64,000 bases of DNA from Micromonospora sp. NBC_00389 (GCF_036059255.1 NZ_CP107947.1:1798001-1862000), one strand, 5' to 3'. Positions 54,466 through 63,737 are shown, numbered from the stretch's first letter. Made by a program: numbers and translations. Notes: a model not told the origin generated them from the sequence alone.

Positions 54466-55956
54466 TCAGCCGCTGAGCACGCTGCCCATCAGACCGTCCA
54501 GGGCGTTGTTGGCGAGCAGGACGATCAGCACGCTGATCGCCACCAGCAGCCCCAGCGCGGCGGCCAGGACGATCACCACGCGGGTGGTCCTGGAGCGCTC
54601 AGCCGGCGTGTCCGCCCAGCCCTGGGCCAGGATGTGCCCGGTCAGCGAGCCGGAGTTCTCCACCGCGTTGGCCGGCAGCGCGATCGTGGCGAAGCCCGGC
54701 CCGTCCCCGCCGGCGTAGACGGTGCCAGCCAGGTCCGGGCCGCCGTCGTACCGTCCGCCGGGCGCGCCCCGCCCCGCTGGCCGCCCGGCCACCGGGTGGG
54801 CCGGCGAAACGGTCGGCCGGGACACGCCGACGCCGCTTGCGTACGACTGGGGAGCGCCGGTGGTGGATGGCGGCCAGCTGGGCAGCGCGGGCGCGGGCAC
54901 CACCGGTGGTGCGGAGACGGGTGCCTTGGCCCTGCCGCCGGCCGAGGTCGGCTGCGCCGCGACGGCCGCGGACGGCCAACCGGCCGGTGGTGCGGAGACC
55001 GACGCGGTGGCACGGACGCCCGGCAGAGTGCCGGGCATCGCCGGTGGCGGCGGGAACGGCGGTGCCGGCATCGGCCCGGGCGGCGGTGGTGGCGCGGGCA
55101 CCGGCGGGCCGGGCGGCGGCACCGGCGGACCGGGCACTGGTGGAGCCGGCGGGCCCGGGATGGGCGGCAACGGCGAGGGCGGCGGTGTGGGCGGGCCCGG
55201 GACGGGCGGCACCGGGCCGGGTGGTGGCGTGGGCCGAGGCCCTGGCGTCGGCGCCGGGCCGGGCGGGTACGGCACCGGGGTCGGCGCAGGCCCCGGTTCG
55301 GGCCGCGACGGCGGGGTCGGCCCGGGCTCCGGCTCGGGCCGCGACGGCGGGGTCGGCCCTGGCCCGGGTGGTGCGGGGATCGGCTCCGGCTCCGGGGTCG
55401 GCGGCGTGGGCGGCTGGGCGGGCTCCGGCGGCTGCACCGGCTCCGGCGGCTCCGGGTTCACCGGACCGGACCGGTAGATGGCGGGCGCGCTCGCCCGAGG
55501 GTCCGGGGTGCCCGCCGTTCCGGCCGTGACTCGACTGCTGCCGGGCACCGTGGCGCTGGCCCGGGCCGAGGCCGTCGAACCGTCCCGCTGCCCGGGCAGC
55601 GCACCGGCCGGCGTGGCGGAACCGGTCGCCCGGTAGGTGGTCGCGCTGGCCGGAGCGCTGGCCGGAAGGTCACCGGTCAGCGCGGCGGCGGTCGCGACAC
55701 TCGCCCGGGCTCGTACCGGGACGGCAGCCGGGTCAGGGCGAGCGTCCTCGGGTGCCGGCTGCCCGGCGTCCGAGTCCGGAGCGTCCCCGGCGGCGCCGGT
55801 GTTGTCGGGGGTGTCGGCGGTGGCGGAAGCGGCGGAGGCCTCGCTGGCGGCCGACTCGGCGTCGCTGGTGGGTGCCGGGTCTGCGGGCTCCGCTGGATCG
55901 GCCCGGTCGATGGCGACAGGGTCGACAGTCTCCGCCGGATCACTCTGCTCGGCCAT
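54466..55956 (-). CDS. proline-rich, C-terminally membrane-anchored protein
   Basis: 496 residues from the ATG at 55956, chosen for the GGAGG site six bases before it. N-terminal ~120 residues: acidic Asp/Ala/Pro-rich and disordered. ~190-340: extreme Pro/Gly/Glu repeats (PPTPPTPEPEPIP, PGPTPPSRPEPEPG). Near the end a single helix (VVIVLAAALGLLVAISVLIV) with an upstream basic cluster (ERSRTTR), so most of the protein is probably cytosolic. No enzymatic domain. It lies downstream of an NlpC/P60 gene on the same strand, suggesting a cell-envelope role. Confidence 0.75.
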   Translation of the reverse strand: MAEQSDPAETVDPVAIDRADPAEPADPAPTSDAESAASEASAASATADTPDNTGAAGDAPDSDAGQPAPEDARPDPAAVPVRARASVATAAALTGDLPASAPASATTYRATGSATPAGALPGQRDGSTASARASATVPGSSRVTAGTAGTPDPRASAPAIYRSGPVNPEPPEPVQPPEPAQPPTPPTPEPEPIPAPPGPGPTPPSRPEPEPGPTPPSRPEPGPAPTPVPYPPGPAPTPGPRPTPPPGPVPPVPGPPTPPPSPLPPIPGPPAPPVPGPPVPPPGPPVPAPPPPPGPMPAPPFPPPPAMPGTLPGVRATASVSAPPAGWPSAAVAAQPTSAGGRAKAPVSAPPVVPAPALPSWPPSTTGAPQSYASGVGVSRPTVSPAHPVAGRPAGRGAPGGRYDGGPDLAGTVYAGGDGPGFATIALPANAVENSGSLTGHILAQGWADTPAERSRTTRVVIVLAAALGLLVAISVLIVLLANNALDGLMGSVLSG

Positions 55957-56070
55957 CTCCGCCCTCCGTGCCGCACCCGCACCCGCACCCGTGACGTCGG
56001 GCCGGGTGTGCATGGATGTCACGGTGCCACAGATCGCCCCGAGCGGACAGCCGGAGCCAAACGTGGCGGG

Positions 56071-57618
56071 TCAGCTTTCGGTGCTCGGGCTGCCCTCCGT
56101 GCTCGCGGCCGGGCTGTCGCTGGCTGCCCCGCTCCGGCTGGCCGACGGCTCGCTGGCCGGGGACGAGCTGGCCGGGGACGAGGTGGCCGGTGCGCTGGTC
56201 GGCGGCGGCGGGGTCGTCGGCGGCGGGGTCGTCGGGGTCTGGGTCGGGCTGGGCGACGGGCTCGGCGAGGTGCTGCCGGTCGGCGTCGGCGTCGGCGTCG
56301 CGCTGCCCGTGGGCGTCGGGGTGGCCGAGCCGGTCGGCGTCGGCGTCGGCTTGGTGGTGGGCGTCGGCTTCGGGGTCGCGCTGGGCGGCGGGGTCGGCAC
56401 GATCGGGGCCGGCACCGCGCCGATCACCCGGGTGGCGGCGTACAGCCGGGACCAGGAGACGACCGAGATCTTGACGACGTCGCCGGTGGTGGGCGCCTGC
56501 ACCATCTTGCCGTTGCCGATGTACATGCCGACGTGGTGGATCGTGGTGTAGCTGCTGCCCGAGGCGAAGAAGAGCAGGTCGCCGGGGAGCAGCGCGGCCT
56601 GCGGCACGGTCCGCGACCGGGTGGCCGCGTACTGGTCCCGGGAGACGCGGGGCAGGTCGAAGTAGTCGGCGCCCGGGGACCGGTACGCCGCCCACATGAG
56701 ACCGGAGCAGTCGAACCGGTCCGGCCCCTCCTCCGACCACTTGTACGGGTCGCCGAGCTGGGCCAGGGCGTACGCGACCGCAGCCAGCGCCCGCGGGTGC
56801 GCGGCCATCCCACTGACGCTCTGACCCGCCACGTAGCCGGCACCGAGCTGCTGCTCGACGGCCTCCTGCTGGCGCTCGATCTGGATCAGCTGCGCGGCGT
56901 TGTCCCGGCGCAGTTTGAGCAGGCTGGCCTCGGCCGTGCGCAGTGCCTGATCGCCAGCGGTGAACTCCGCCTCGGCGGCGTCGACCCGGGCCTTGGCCGC
57001 GGTGTGCGCCTGGTAGGCGAGCTGCTCGCCGTTGCGGGCCCGGGACAGTTCCCCGGCCACCCCGGTGGTGCCGCCCGCGACCTTCTCGCCGCGGGTGATC
57101 TGCTGGAGCCGGCTCAGCCCCTGGATGTCGTCGGCGAGGTCGCCGGGCGGCAGCGCGGCGGCTGCCTTGATCGCGTCCGAGGCGGCCACGTCGGCGGCCT
57201 GCTGAGCCCGGAGCAGGGTGTCCTGCGCGGTCTCCAGCATCTTGCCGGCCGCTTGGAGCTGCGCCTGCGCGTCGGTGCGTTTCTGCCGGCTCAGCAGCAG
57301 CGCCTCGCCGAGCGTGCCGACCTGGATTTCACCGGCGGAGATCTGGGCGGCCAGCGGGCCCGTGCCGACGTTGACGACCGGCGGGACCGGGATGCCGGCG
57401 ACGGGCGCGCCGCCGGGCAGTTGGAGCGCGCCGGCCACCGCCGGGCGCGCGCCGGTGTCGGGCACTGTGGTCGGCAGCCCGGGTTCGGCGTACGCGGGGG
57501 TGGCCAGCACCGCGGCGGCGATCGCCCCGAGCAGGGCGGCCCAGAGCCTCGGGCGCAGCACCGGCGAGATCACCGGGCTCCGTCGTCGCTGCCGTCGCCC
57601 GCGCTCGCTGTCGACCAT
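56071..57618 (-). CDS. NlpC/P60 peptidoglycan endopeptidase with Pro/Thr-rich tail
   Basis: 515 residues from the ATG at 57618. Signal sequence (~25-45, LLGAIAAAVLATPAYAEPG), then a long coiled coil (~95-245, e.g. LLRAQQAADVAASDAIKAAA), and an NlpC/P60 domain ~265-380: DRFDCSGLMWAAYRS (Cys), SYTTIHHVGMYIGNGK (His), VQAPTTGDVVKIS. The C-terminal ~130 residues are a (TP)n/(SP)n wall-spanning tail. Same layout as RipA-type hydrolases: cleaves D-Glu-mDAP bonds in peptidoglycan, with the coiled coil as autoinhibitory or docking part. Confidence 0.92.
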   Translation of the reverse strand: MVDSERGRRQRRRSPVISPVLRPRLWAALLGAIAAAVLATPAYAEPGLPTTVPDTGARPAVAGALQLPGGAPVAGIPVPPVVNVGTGPLAAQISAGEIQVGTLGEALLLSRQKRTDAQAQLQAAGKMLETAQDTLLRAQQAADVAASDAIKAAAALPPGDLADDIQGLSRLQQITRGEKVAGGTTGVAGELSRARNGEQLAYQAHTAAKARVDAAEAEFTAGDQALRTAEASLLKLRRDNAAQLIQIERQQEAVEQQLGAGYVAGQSVSGMAAHPRALAAVAYALAQLGDPYKWSEEGPDRFDCSGLMWAAYRSPGADYFDLPRVSRDQYAATRSRTVPQAALLPGDLLFFASGSSYTTIHHVGMYIGNGKMVQAPTTGDVVKISVVSWSRLYAATRVIGAVPAPIVPTPPPSATPKPTPTTKPTPTPTGSATPTPTGSATPTPTPTGSTSPSPSPSPTQTPTTPPPTTPPPPTSAPATSSPASSSPASEPSASRSGAASDSPAASTEGSPSTES

Positions 57619-57852
57619 TCCGCTCCCCGTCCCGCAGCCCGTCGCCGCGCCCCAAGGGCGCAGCCGTCGGGACGGTACCAGTGTGTTCCGCCCCACCCTG
57701 TCTTACCGCAACGGGGCAGTGATGTCGATGCATCGCCGGGTTACGGGAGGCTGAGAGTCTGGTGAAGTGGGTCGCCTCCGGCGACCGTGCCGCCGGGGCT
57801 GTCGGCGTCCCGACGTACGCTCGACCGGGACCGCAGGTGGAAGGGACGTGCC

Positions 57853-59022
57853 ATGGACGCCGGACTCAAGCGTGAGCTCGAAGCGAAGGTGTACGCCGGT
57901 GAGCGGCTGACCCGGGAGGACGGGGTCGCCCTATACGACAGCGATGACCTGACCTGGCTGGGGCGGCTGGCTCATCACAAGCGCACCGAGCTCAACGGCG
58001 ACCGGGTGATGTTCAACGTCAACCGGCATCTCAACCTGACCAACGTCTGCTCGGCGTCCTGTGCGTACTGCTCGTTCCAGCGCAAGCCGGGCGAGAAGGA
58101 CGCGTACACGATGCGCATCGACGAGGCCGTCCGCAAGGCCAAGGAGATGGAGGATGAGCAGCTCACCGAGCTGCACATCGTCAACGGCCTGCACCCGACC
58201 CTGCCCTGGCGTTACTACCCCAAGGTGCTGCGCGAGCTGAAGGCGGCGCTGCCGAACGTCAAGCTCAAGTGCTTCACCGCGACCGAGGTGCAGTGGTTCG
58301 AGAAGATCAGCGGTCTGAGTGCCGACGAGATCCTCGACGAGCTGATGGACGCCGGTCTGGAGTCGCTGACCGGCGGCGGCGCGGAGATCTTCGACTGGGA
58401 GGTCCGGCAGCACATCGTCGACCACGCCTGCCACTGGGAGGACTGGTCGCGGATCCACGCCCTGGCGCACAGCAAGGGCATGAAGACCCCGGCGACGATG
58501 CTGTACGGCCACATCGAGGAGCCCCGGCACCGGGTCGACCACGTGCTGCGGCTGCGCGAGTTGCAGGACGAGACCGGCGGCTTCGCGGTCTTCATCCCGC
58601 TGCGCTACCAGCACGACTTCGTGGACTCGGCGGACGGCAAGATCCGTAACAAGATCCAGGCGCGCACCACGATGGCCTCGCCGGCCGAGTCGCTGAAGAC
58701 GTTCGCCGTCTCTCGGCTGCTCTTCGACAACGTGCCGCACGTGAAGAACTTCTGGGTGATGCACGGGCTCTCGGTGGCCCAGCTCTCGCTGAACTTCGGC
58801 GTGGACGACCTGGACGGCTCGGTTGTCGAATACAAGATCACCCACGACGCCGACTCGTACGGCACCCCGAACACCATGCACCGCGATGACCTGCTGCACC
58901 TGATCTGGGACGCCGGATTCCAGCCGGTCGAGCGGGACACCCGCTACAACGTGGTCCGGGAGTACGACAAGGCACCGTCGCTGGCCGAGCGCCGTGCCGA
59001 GCCGCAGCAGGTCTGGGCCTGA
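57853..59022 (+). CDS. mqnE: aminofutalosine synthase MqnE (radical SAM)
   Basis: 389 residues from the ATG at 57853. The 4Fe-4S site is NVCSASCAYCSFQRKPGEKD (CxxxCxxC), with the HIVNGLHPTLPW and GGAEIFD segments typical of the MqnE/MqnC/CofH branch. It joins SAM's adenosyl radical to 3-[(1-carboxyvinyl)oxy]benzoate to give 6-amino-6-deoxyfutalosine, the second step of futalosine menaquinone synthesis. MqnE rather than MqnC is chosen because the motif set and length fit and it lies in the mqnP/UbiX neighbourhood. Confidence 0.9.
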   Translation: MDAGLKRELEAKVYAGERLTREDGVALYDSDDLTWLGRLAHHKRTELNGDRVMFNVNRHLNLTNVCSASCAYCSFQRKPGEKDAYTMRIDEAVRKAKEMEDEQLTELHIVNGLHPTLPWRYYPKVLRELKAALPNVKLKCFTATEVQWFEKISGLSADEILDELMDAGLESLTGGGAEIFDWEVRQHIVDHACHWEDWSRIHALAHSKGMKTPATMLYGHIEEPRHRVDHVLRLRELQDETGGFAVFIPLRYQHDFVDSADGKIRNKIQARTTMASPAESLKTFAVSRLLFDNVPHVKNFWVMHGLSVAQLSLNFGVDDLDGSVVEYKITHDADSYGTPNTMHRDDLLHLIWDAGFQPVERDTRYNVVREYDKAPSLAERRAEPQQVWA

Positions 59023-59045
59023 GTCACCACGTACCCTCGCAGTCG

Positions 59046-59483
59046 ATGACCGAGCAGCGTAAGTCCGAGCAGCAGAGCGGGTTCCCCCGCCGGGACGCCG
59101 AGGGGCGCGTCCGTACCCTGGGCGATCTGCTCGGGGTGTGTCTGGCCGGCCTGGTCATCGGCGCGCTGGCGCTCGTGCTGTTCGACTGGGCGTTCGCCTC
59201 GATGGGCGCCGGCGACTTCGGGCATACCAACGGCTGGTTGGCGGTGATCCTGCCGGCCTGGCTGTTCTGGGACGACTTCCGGGCCTGGGAGTTCGGCGCG
59301 GCCCGGGTGGTGGCGGCGTTGGTCGCCGCCGCCGTCGGGGTGTTCGCCGGGTTGCTGATCGCCGGTCTGGGCGCCGGGTTGCCGCCGCTGCTCTCCGGAG
59401 CGTTGGCGGCGGCGGCGTTCACCGTGGCGTACGCGGCGGTCTGGTTCCCGGGCGTCCGCTGGCTGGCCCGCCGGACCGGCTGA
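59046..59483 (+). CDS. small integral membrane protein
   Basis: 145 residues with four hydrophobic helices: LLGVCLAGLVIGALALVLFD, WLAVILPAWLFWDDF, RVVAALVAAAVGVFAGLLIA and LLSGALAAAAFTVAYAAVWF. A conserved-looking loop FWDDFRAWEFG lies on one face. Family not recognised; the position next to mqnE and a DUF4229-type gene is seen often in actinomycetes and may be a conserved neighbourhood. Confidence 0.8.
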   Translation: MTEQRKSEQQSGFPRRDAEGRVRTLGDLLGVCLAGLVIGALALVLFDWAFASMGAGDFGHTNGWLAVILPAWLFWDDFRAWEFGAARVVAALVAAAVGVFAGLLIAGLGAGLPPLLSGALAAAAFTVAYAAVWFPGVRWLARRTG

Positions 59484-59554
59484 CCCCGACCGCCCGCCGG
59501 GCGGATCGATTCTTCCGCCGGCACCGGCGGGTGACGGAGAACGGAGTGGTGCAG

Positions 59555-59845
59555 GTGAGCGCGGCGGTCAAGTACACGCTGGGCCGGATCGGGCTGTTCG
59601 TCGCCGTGCTGGCGGGCCTCTGGCTGATCGACATGAACGTGTTCCTGAAGCTGATGCTGGCGCTCGCCTTCTCCGCCGCGCTCTCCTTCTTCCTGCTGCG
59701 TGGCTGGCGGGACGAGATGGGCGAGGAGATGGCCGACGCGGCGGAGCGCCGCCGCAGCGAGAAGGAGCGTCTCCGCTCCGCCCTGGCCGGCGACGACCAA
59801 CCCTCCACCGACCCCGAGCCTCCCACCGACCGACCCTCGCGTTGA
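59555..59845 (+). CDS. DUF4229-type small membrane protein
   Basis: 96 residues from the GTG at 59555 (GGAG about 14 bases before). Two closely spaced helices (LGRIGLFVAVLAGLWLI, FLKLMLALAFSAALSFFLL) followed by a charged coiled tail (RDEMGEEMADAAERRRSEKE). This matches the DUF4229 layout. Its TGA stop is part of a long hairpin. Function unknown. Confidence 0.8.
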   Translation: MSAAVKYTLGRIGLFVAVLAGLWLIDMNVFLKLMLALAFSAALSFFLLRGWRDEMGEEMADAAERRRSEKERLRSALAGDDQPSTDPEPPTDRPSR

Positions 59846-59898
59846 TCAAGAGGTTTGCGTCACCAGGACGGCTCCCGGTGACGCAAACCTCTTGATCA
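59843..59898. terminator. 22-bp perfect hairpin between convergent genes
   Basis: TGATCAAGAGGTTTGCGTCA plus CC, a 12-base loop, then the exact reverse complement. The left arm starts with the stop codon of the DUF4229-type gene; the right arm ends 21 bp before the C39-like peptidase stop. Position fits a two-way terminator; the stem is longer and more A+T-rich than needed. Confidence 0.75.
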
Positions 59899-59918
59899 GA
59901 CGCGCTCGGCCGGGTGGG

Positions 59919-61274
59919 TCACCAGTTGGTGGAGCCGGGGACCTTCGGCCAGGCCTTCCAGGTGGGCTTGATCAGGTACGCGACGCCGCCCGAGCCGCCG
60001 GAGACGCCGCCGCTGGCGTTGGTCCGCTTGGTACGCAGCCAGATCTGCTCGAACTGGGCACGCTTGTAGACGTTGCGCACCACGTCGTTGCTGGACGATG
60101 CGGGATCGTTGACGATCACGTCGCCGTCAGCGGTGAAGCCGACCACCACGAACAGGTGCCCGGAGGTGCCGTAGTTCGCCCCGTCCAGCTCGCTGGCGAG
60201 GAAGGACTGGCTGGTCACCACCGGGATGCCGGCGGCGATGAAGCGTTCCAGTTCGTCCAGCGAGTGCATCCGGGTCACCCGACCCTCCAGGCCGGGGAAG
60301 CTGGCCGCGTACGCGGTGTTGAAGGGCCAGTTGCCGGCACCGTCGTACGCGTAGTCGTAGGTCATCCGCGCAGCGTGGTTGACGGTCGGGTCGGGGTAGG
60401 TCGGGTCCACCCAGGAGGTGTCGGCCGCCGACGGCCGCCGACCCCAGTACTCGACCACCATCTCCGTGGAGGTCGGGGAGCACCATGCCTCGCCACCGCC
60501 GTCGTACTCGGGGTAGTGCCCGGAGTGCACGTTCTGCGAGTAGCGCGGCACCGGCAGCTCGACGCCCCAGGCGATGTGCCCGGCGCTCGGCGTGACGGTG
60601 AACCGGTCCGGCACGGTCGAGCTCATCGCGCCGAGCATCCGGACCACCGGCGCGGCGGCCTGACCGGGCGCGCGGTAGAGGGTCAGCCGCAACTGGTACG
60701 ACCGCAGCAGCACCCCGGCGGTGGCGTCGTCGATGCTGAAGGTGTCGGTCCAGATCGTCGACCAGGGGTCGCCCTGCCGGTTGACGGTGGTCCGCTTGAT
60801 GTCGTTGTCGCCGGACGCCCAGCGGCCCATGACGTACCAAGGGGTCTGGTCACCGCTGGTGTAGCTGCCCTGCATCTCCACCTGGATCCAGGTGCCGGCC
60901 GGGGTCTCCGCGTTCCAGGAGGCGATCAGCTCGGTGGCGTCGAACCCGATCCGGGTCACCGGCGAGGTCCAGGTGCCGTACTCCCAGCTGCGGGTGGTGC
61001 CGCTGTGCGGGTCGGCGTACTCGGTGGTGCCGGTGGGGCGAGCCAGGGTGAGGCCCGATCGGGCGCCGGGCACCACGCGGGTGCCGGCCCGGTCGCCCCG
61101 GTGCCAGTCCGCCGGCCCGGACCAGTCCTGGAACGTGATCTGCTCGTCGTGGGTGATGGGGTGCGGACGGCCGCCGGTGAGCGGTTGGGCCGCCACCGCG
61201 GGTGCGGCGGTGGCGAGCAGGGTGAGCGCGGTGACGCCGGCGAGGGCGGCCGTGCGCAGGCGGGATCTGGCCAT
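59919..61274 (-). CDS. secreted C39-like cysteine peptidase
   Basis: 451 residues. Sec signal peptide (~1-28, TALTLLATAAPAVAA). An N-terminal ~200-residue beta-rich part without known motif, then a papain-like C39 domain (~225-435): EAWCSPTSTEMVVEYWG with the catalytic Cys, TSGHLFVVVGFTADGDVIV with His, and VNDPASSSND with Asp. Such stand-alone extracellular C39-like enzymes are common in actinomycetes; no adjacent bacteriocin or ABC exporter supports a leader-peptidase role, so a general or wall-associated protease is more likely. Confidence 0.88.
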   Translation of the reverse strand: MARSRLRTAALAGVTALTLLATAAPAVAAQPLTGGRPHPITHDEQITFQDWSGPADWHRGDRAGTRVVPGARSGLTLARPTGTTEYADPHSGTTRSWEYGTWTSPVTRIGFDATELIASWNAETPAGTWIQVEMQGSYTSGDQTPWYVMGRWASGDNDIKRTTVNRQGDPWSTIWTDTFSIDDATAGVLLRSYQLRLTLYRAPGQAAAPVVRMLGAMSSTVPDRFTVTPSAGHIAWGVELPVPRYSQNVHSGHYPEYDGGGEAWCSPTSTEMVVEYWGRRPSAADTSWVDPTYPDPTVNHAARMTYDYAYDGAGNWPFNTAYAASFPGLEGRVTRMHSLDELERFIAAGIPVVTSQSFLASELDGANYGTSGHLFVVVGFTADGDVIVNDPASSSNDVVRNVYKRAQFEQIWLRTKRTNASGGVSGGSGGVAYLIKPTWKAWPKVPGSTNW

Positions 61275-61485
61275 GGGTGCTCCGCGGTGTCGAGAGGGAC
61301 ATCGTCGCTGGTCAGTGTTCCGCTTGGAGGGAAGTTTCGCCAGATGTTCGATGGTGGAAAATCATTGCCGCCGCGATGATCCGCCTGGGATGCATTAGGC
61401 AGCGATTAATATTGATATGACCATGTGACTGATGGTGAAGTGTCCTCCACCGAGCGGGATCTCCCGCCCTTCGAGGAGGTAGTCC

Positions 61486-63363
61486 ATGGCCCTCCGCACG
61501 CCCACCCCTCTCCGCCGCGTCCTGGTGCTCGCCGTCGTCACCGGGCTGGCAATCGCCACCGTCGGCGCCGCCCCGGTCGCCGCCCGACCAGCACCGGACC
61601 GGACCGCCGAACAGGCCGCCACCGGCTACCGGGTGCTCGGCCCTCGGACCGTCGCCGACCGCACCGCGGTGGCCCGCACCGGGGCCGCCATCGACTACTC
61701 CGAACACGGCGTACTGCACATCTCGGCCACCGCCACCGAGGCCGCCGCGATCAGCCGTCTCGGCTTCCGGCTGGAACCGCTCGCCCCACCGCCGAACGTC
61801 GAGCGAGGCGCAGGCGAGGTGGGCACGTTGGCGTTCCCGCCCGCCGACTCCAACTTCCACGACTACGCGGAACTGACCGCCGTGGTGAACCAGGCCGTCG
61901 CCGACCACCCGGCCATCGCCCGCAAGATCAGCATTGGTGCGTCGTACGAGGGCCGCGACCTGATGGCGGTGAAGATCTCCGACAACGTCGGCACCGACGA
62001 GGGTGAGCCGGAGATCCTGTTCAACGCCCAGCAGCACGCCCGCGAGCACCTGACCGTCGAGATGGCGATCTACCTGCTCAACCTCTTCACCGACAGCTAC
62101 GGCTCCGACTCCCGGATCACGAACATCGTCAACAGCCGGGAGATCTGGATCGTGCCAACGGTCAACCCGGACGGCAGCGAGTACGACATCGCCACCGGGT
62201 CGTACCGGTCGTGGCGCAAGAACCGGCAGCCGAACAGCGGCTCGTCCGCGGTCGGCACTGACCTGAACCGCAACTGGTCCCACCAGTGGGGCTGCTGCGG
62301 CGGCTCGTCCGGCAGCACCTCGTCGGAGACCTACCGCGGCCCGTCGGCGTTCTCCGCCCCGGAGACGCAGGCGCTGCGCAACTTCGTCAACAGCCGGGTC
62401 GTCGGCGGCGTCCAGCAGATCAAGGCGAACATCGACTTCCACACCTACTCGCAACTGGTGCTCTGGCCCTTCGGCTACACCACCGCCAACAATCCGGCGG
62501 GGATGAGCGCGGACCAGTACAACACCTTCGCCACCATCGGCCAGCAGATGGCGGCCACCAACAGCTACACCCCGGAGCAGTCCAGCGACCTCTACATCGC
62601 CGACGGCACCAGCATCGACTGGATGTGGGCCACCCACAACATCTGGGCGTACACCTTCGAGATGTACCCGGGCTCGGCGAGTGGCGGCGGCTTTTACCCG
62701 CCGGACGAGGTGATCCCCGCGCAGACCACCCGCAACCGGGAGGCCGTGCTGATGCTCAGCGAGTACGCCGACTGCCCGTACCGGGCCATCGGCAAGCAGG
62801 CGCAGTACTGCGGCGGCGGTGGCGGCACCACCGTCTGGTCGGACACCTTCGAGACGGCCACCGGCTGGACGATCAACCCGTCCGGCACCGACACCGCCAC
62901 GGCCGGGGTGTTCGAGCGGGGCGCCGCCCAGGCGACCACCTCCAGCGGGGCCAAGCAGCTCACCCCGTACGCCGGCGCCAACGACCTGGTCACCGGCCGG
63001 CTCGCGGGATCGGCCGCCGGTGACCACGACGTCGACGGCGGCGTGACCAGCGCCCGGTCCCCGGCGGTGACCCTGCCGTCGTCCGGCACGCTGACCCTGT
63101 CGTTGGCCTGGTACCTGGCGCACGGCTCGAACGCCTCTTCGGCGGACTACCTGCGGGTGAGCGTGGTGCACAACGGCGGCACCACGGCGCTGCTCACCCA
63201 GGCCGGCGCGGCAGCCAACCGCACCGGGAGCTGGGCGGTGGCCAACCTCAACCTCAGCCCGTACGCGGGCCAGTCGGTGCGCATCCTCGTCGAGGCGGCG
63301 GACGCCTCCGGCGCCAGCCTGGTGGAGGCGGCTGTGGACAACGTCACCATCACCGCCTCCTGA
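61486..63363 (+). CDS. secreted M14 zinc carboxypeptidase with C-terminal accessory domain
   Basis: 625 residues. Signal peptide (~1-34). A prodomain-like region to ~115. M14 domain ~120-430: zinc ligands in [12 protein letters not shown] (HxxE) and [13 protein letters not shown] (His), substrate-binding NRNW, and the catalytic Glu in AYTFEMYPG. After a Gly linker (GGGGGTTVW) a ~140-residue beta-sandwich follows ([20 protein letters not shown] ... [11 protein letters not shown]), similar to carbohydrate- or matrix-binding modules. It removes C-terminal residues from peptides outside the cell. Divergent from the C39-like peptidase gene, 211 bp apart. Confidence 0.93.
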   Translation: MALRTPTPLRRVLVLAVVTGLAIATVGAAPVAARPAPDRTAEQAATGYRVLGPRTVADRTAVARTGAAIDYSEHGVLHISATATEAAAISRLGFRLEPLAPPPNVERGAGEVGTLAFPPADSNFHDYAELTAVVNQAVADHPAIARKISIGASYEGRDLMAVKISDNVGTDEGEPEILFNAQQHAREHLTVEMAIYLLNLFTDSYGSDSRITNIVNSREIWIVPTVNPDGSEYDIATGSYRSWRKNRQPNSGSSAVGTDLNRNWSHQWGCCGGSSGSTSSETYRGPSAFSAPETQALRNFVNSRVVGGVQQIKANIDFHTYSQLVLWPFGYTTANNPAGMSADQYNTFATIGQQMAATNSYTPEQSSDLYIADGTSIDWMWATHNIWAYTFEMYPGSASGGGFYPPDEVIPAQTTRNREAVLMLSEYADCPYRAIGKQAQYCGGGGGTTVWSDTFETATGWTINPSGTDTATAGVFERGAAQATTSSGAKQLTPYAGANDLVTGRLAGSAAGDHDVDGGVTSARSPAVTLPSSGTLTLSLAWYLAHGSNASSADYLRVSVVHNGGTTALLTQAGAAANRTGSWAVANLNLSPYAGQSVRILVEAADASGASLVEAAVDNVTITAS

Positions 63364-63366
63364 TCG

Positions 63367-63402
63367 GGTGGGGCCCCGTCCCGCCCCCGGCGGGGCCCCA
63401 CC
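63367..63402 (+). terminator. terminator hairpin after the carboxypeptidase gene
   Basis: GGTGGGGCCCCG, 12-base loop, CGGGGCCCCACC: 12-bp perfect stem four bases after the stop codon. Confidence 0.8.
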
Positions 63403-63539
63403 ACCCGCTCCGACCCCGCGGATCCGGGACATATCGCCGCCGGTCGACCACCCCACCCCGTCATCGGGCGGCCCAGGTGATCGACCGGCGGTGATCGGTC
63501 CTTGATCGATCCGGCACGTCCTGGCGGTGCGCTACCGTC

Positions 63540-63650
63540 TTAGCGACCAGTCCGCAGCGAAGCCGGTGTGAGTCCGGCGCTGTCCCGCAACTGTGATGCC
63601 CCGTCCTGACGGCGGGGACGAGCCAGGTCGCCTGCGGATCGGTCGCGACA
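63540..63650 (+). promoter_or_regulatory. cobalamin (B12) riboswitch
   Basis: The conserved core AGCCGGTGTGAGTCCGGCGC, then TGTCCCGCAACTGTGATGCC (B12 box) and the closing GAGCCAGGTCGCCTGC match the AdoCbl riboswitch consensus. It lies about 90 bases before a BtuF-like gene, whose expression should fall when cobalamin is plentiful. Outer boundaries are approximate. Confidence 0.92.
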
Positions 63651-63694
63651 CGCGCTCTCGAGGAAGGGCGCCTCGTGGGCGGGCGCACGAAAGT

Positions 63695-63730
63695 CCTGTC
63701 GGCGAAGCACCACACTCCTCGACCGACAGG
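63695..63730 (+). promoter_or_regulatory. riboswitch expression platform, hairpin reaching the ribosome site
   Basis: CCTGTCGG (63695-63702) pairs with CCGACAGG (63723-63730), whose AGG is the first part of the ribosome site AGGAGGA ahead of the ATG at 63738. Closing this hairpin would hide the site, which fits translational control. Confidence 0.6.
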
Positions 63731-63737
63731 AGGACCC

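Noticed and set aside
51785..54718. 977-codon open frame on the plus strand
   Set aside because: It is antisense to the DEAD-box helicase and its neighbours; the frame stays open because of high G+C and the in-phase tail repeats, and no family motif is present.
54634..57765. 1043-codon open frame on the plus strand
   Set aside because: Antisense to the proline-rich protein and the NlpC/P60 gene, with Arg/Gly/Ala-rich composition and no domain pattern.
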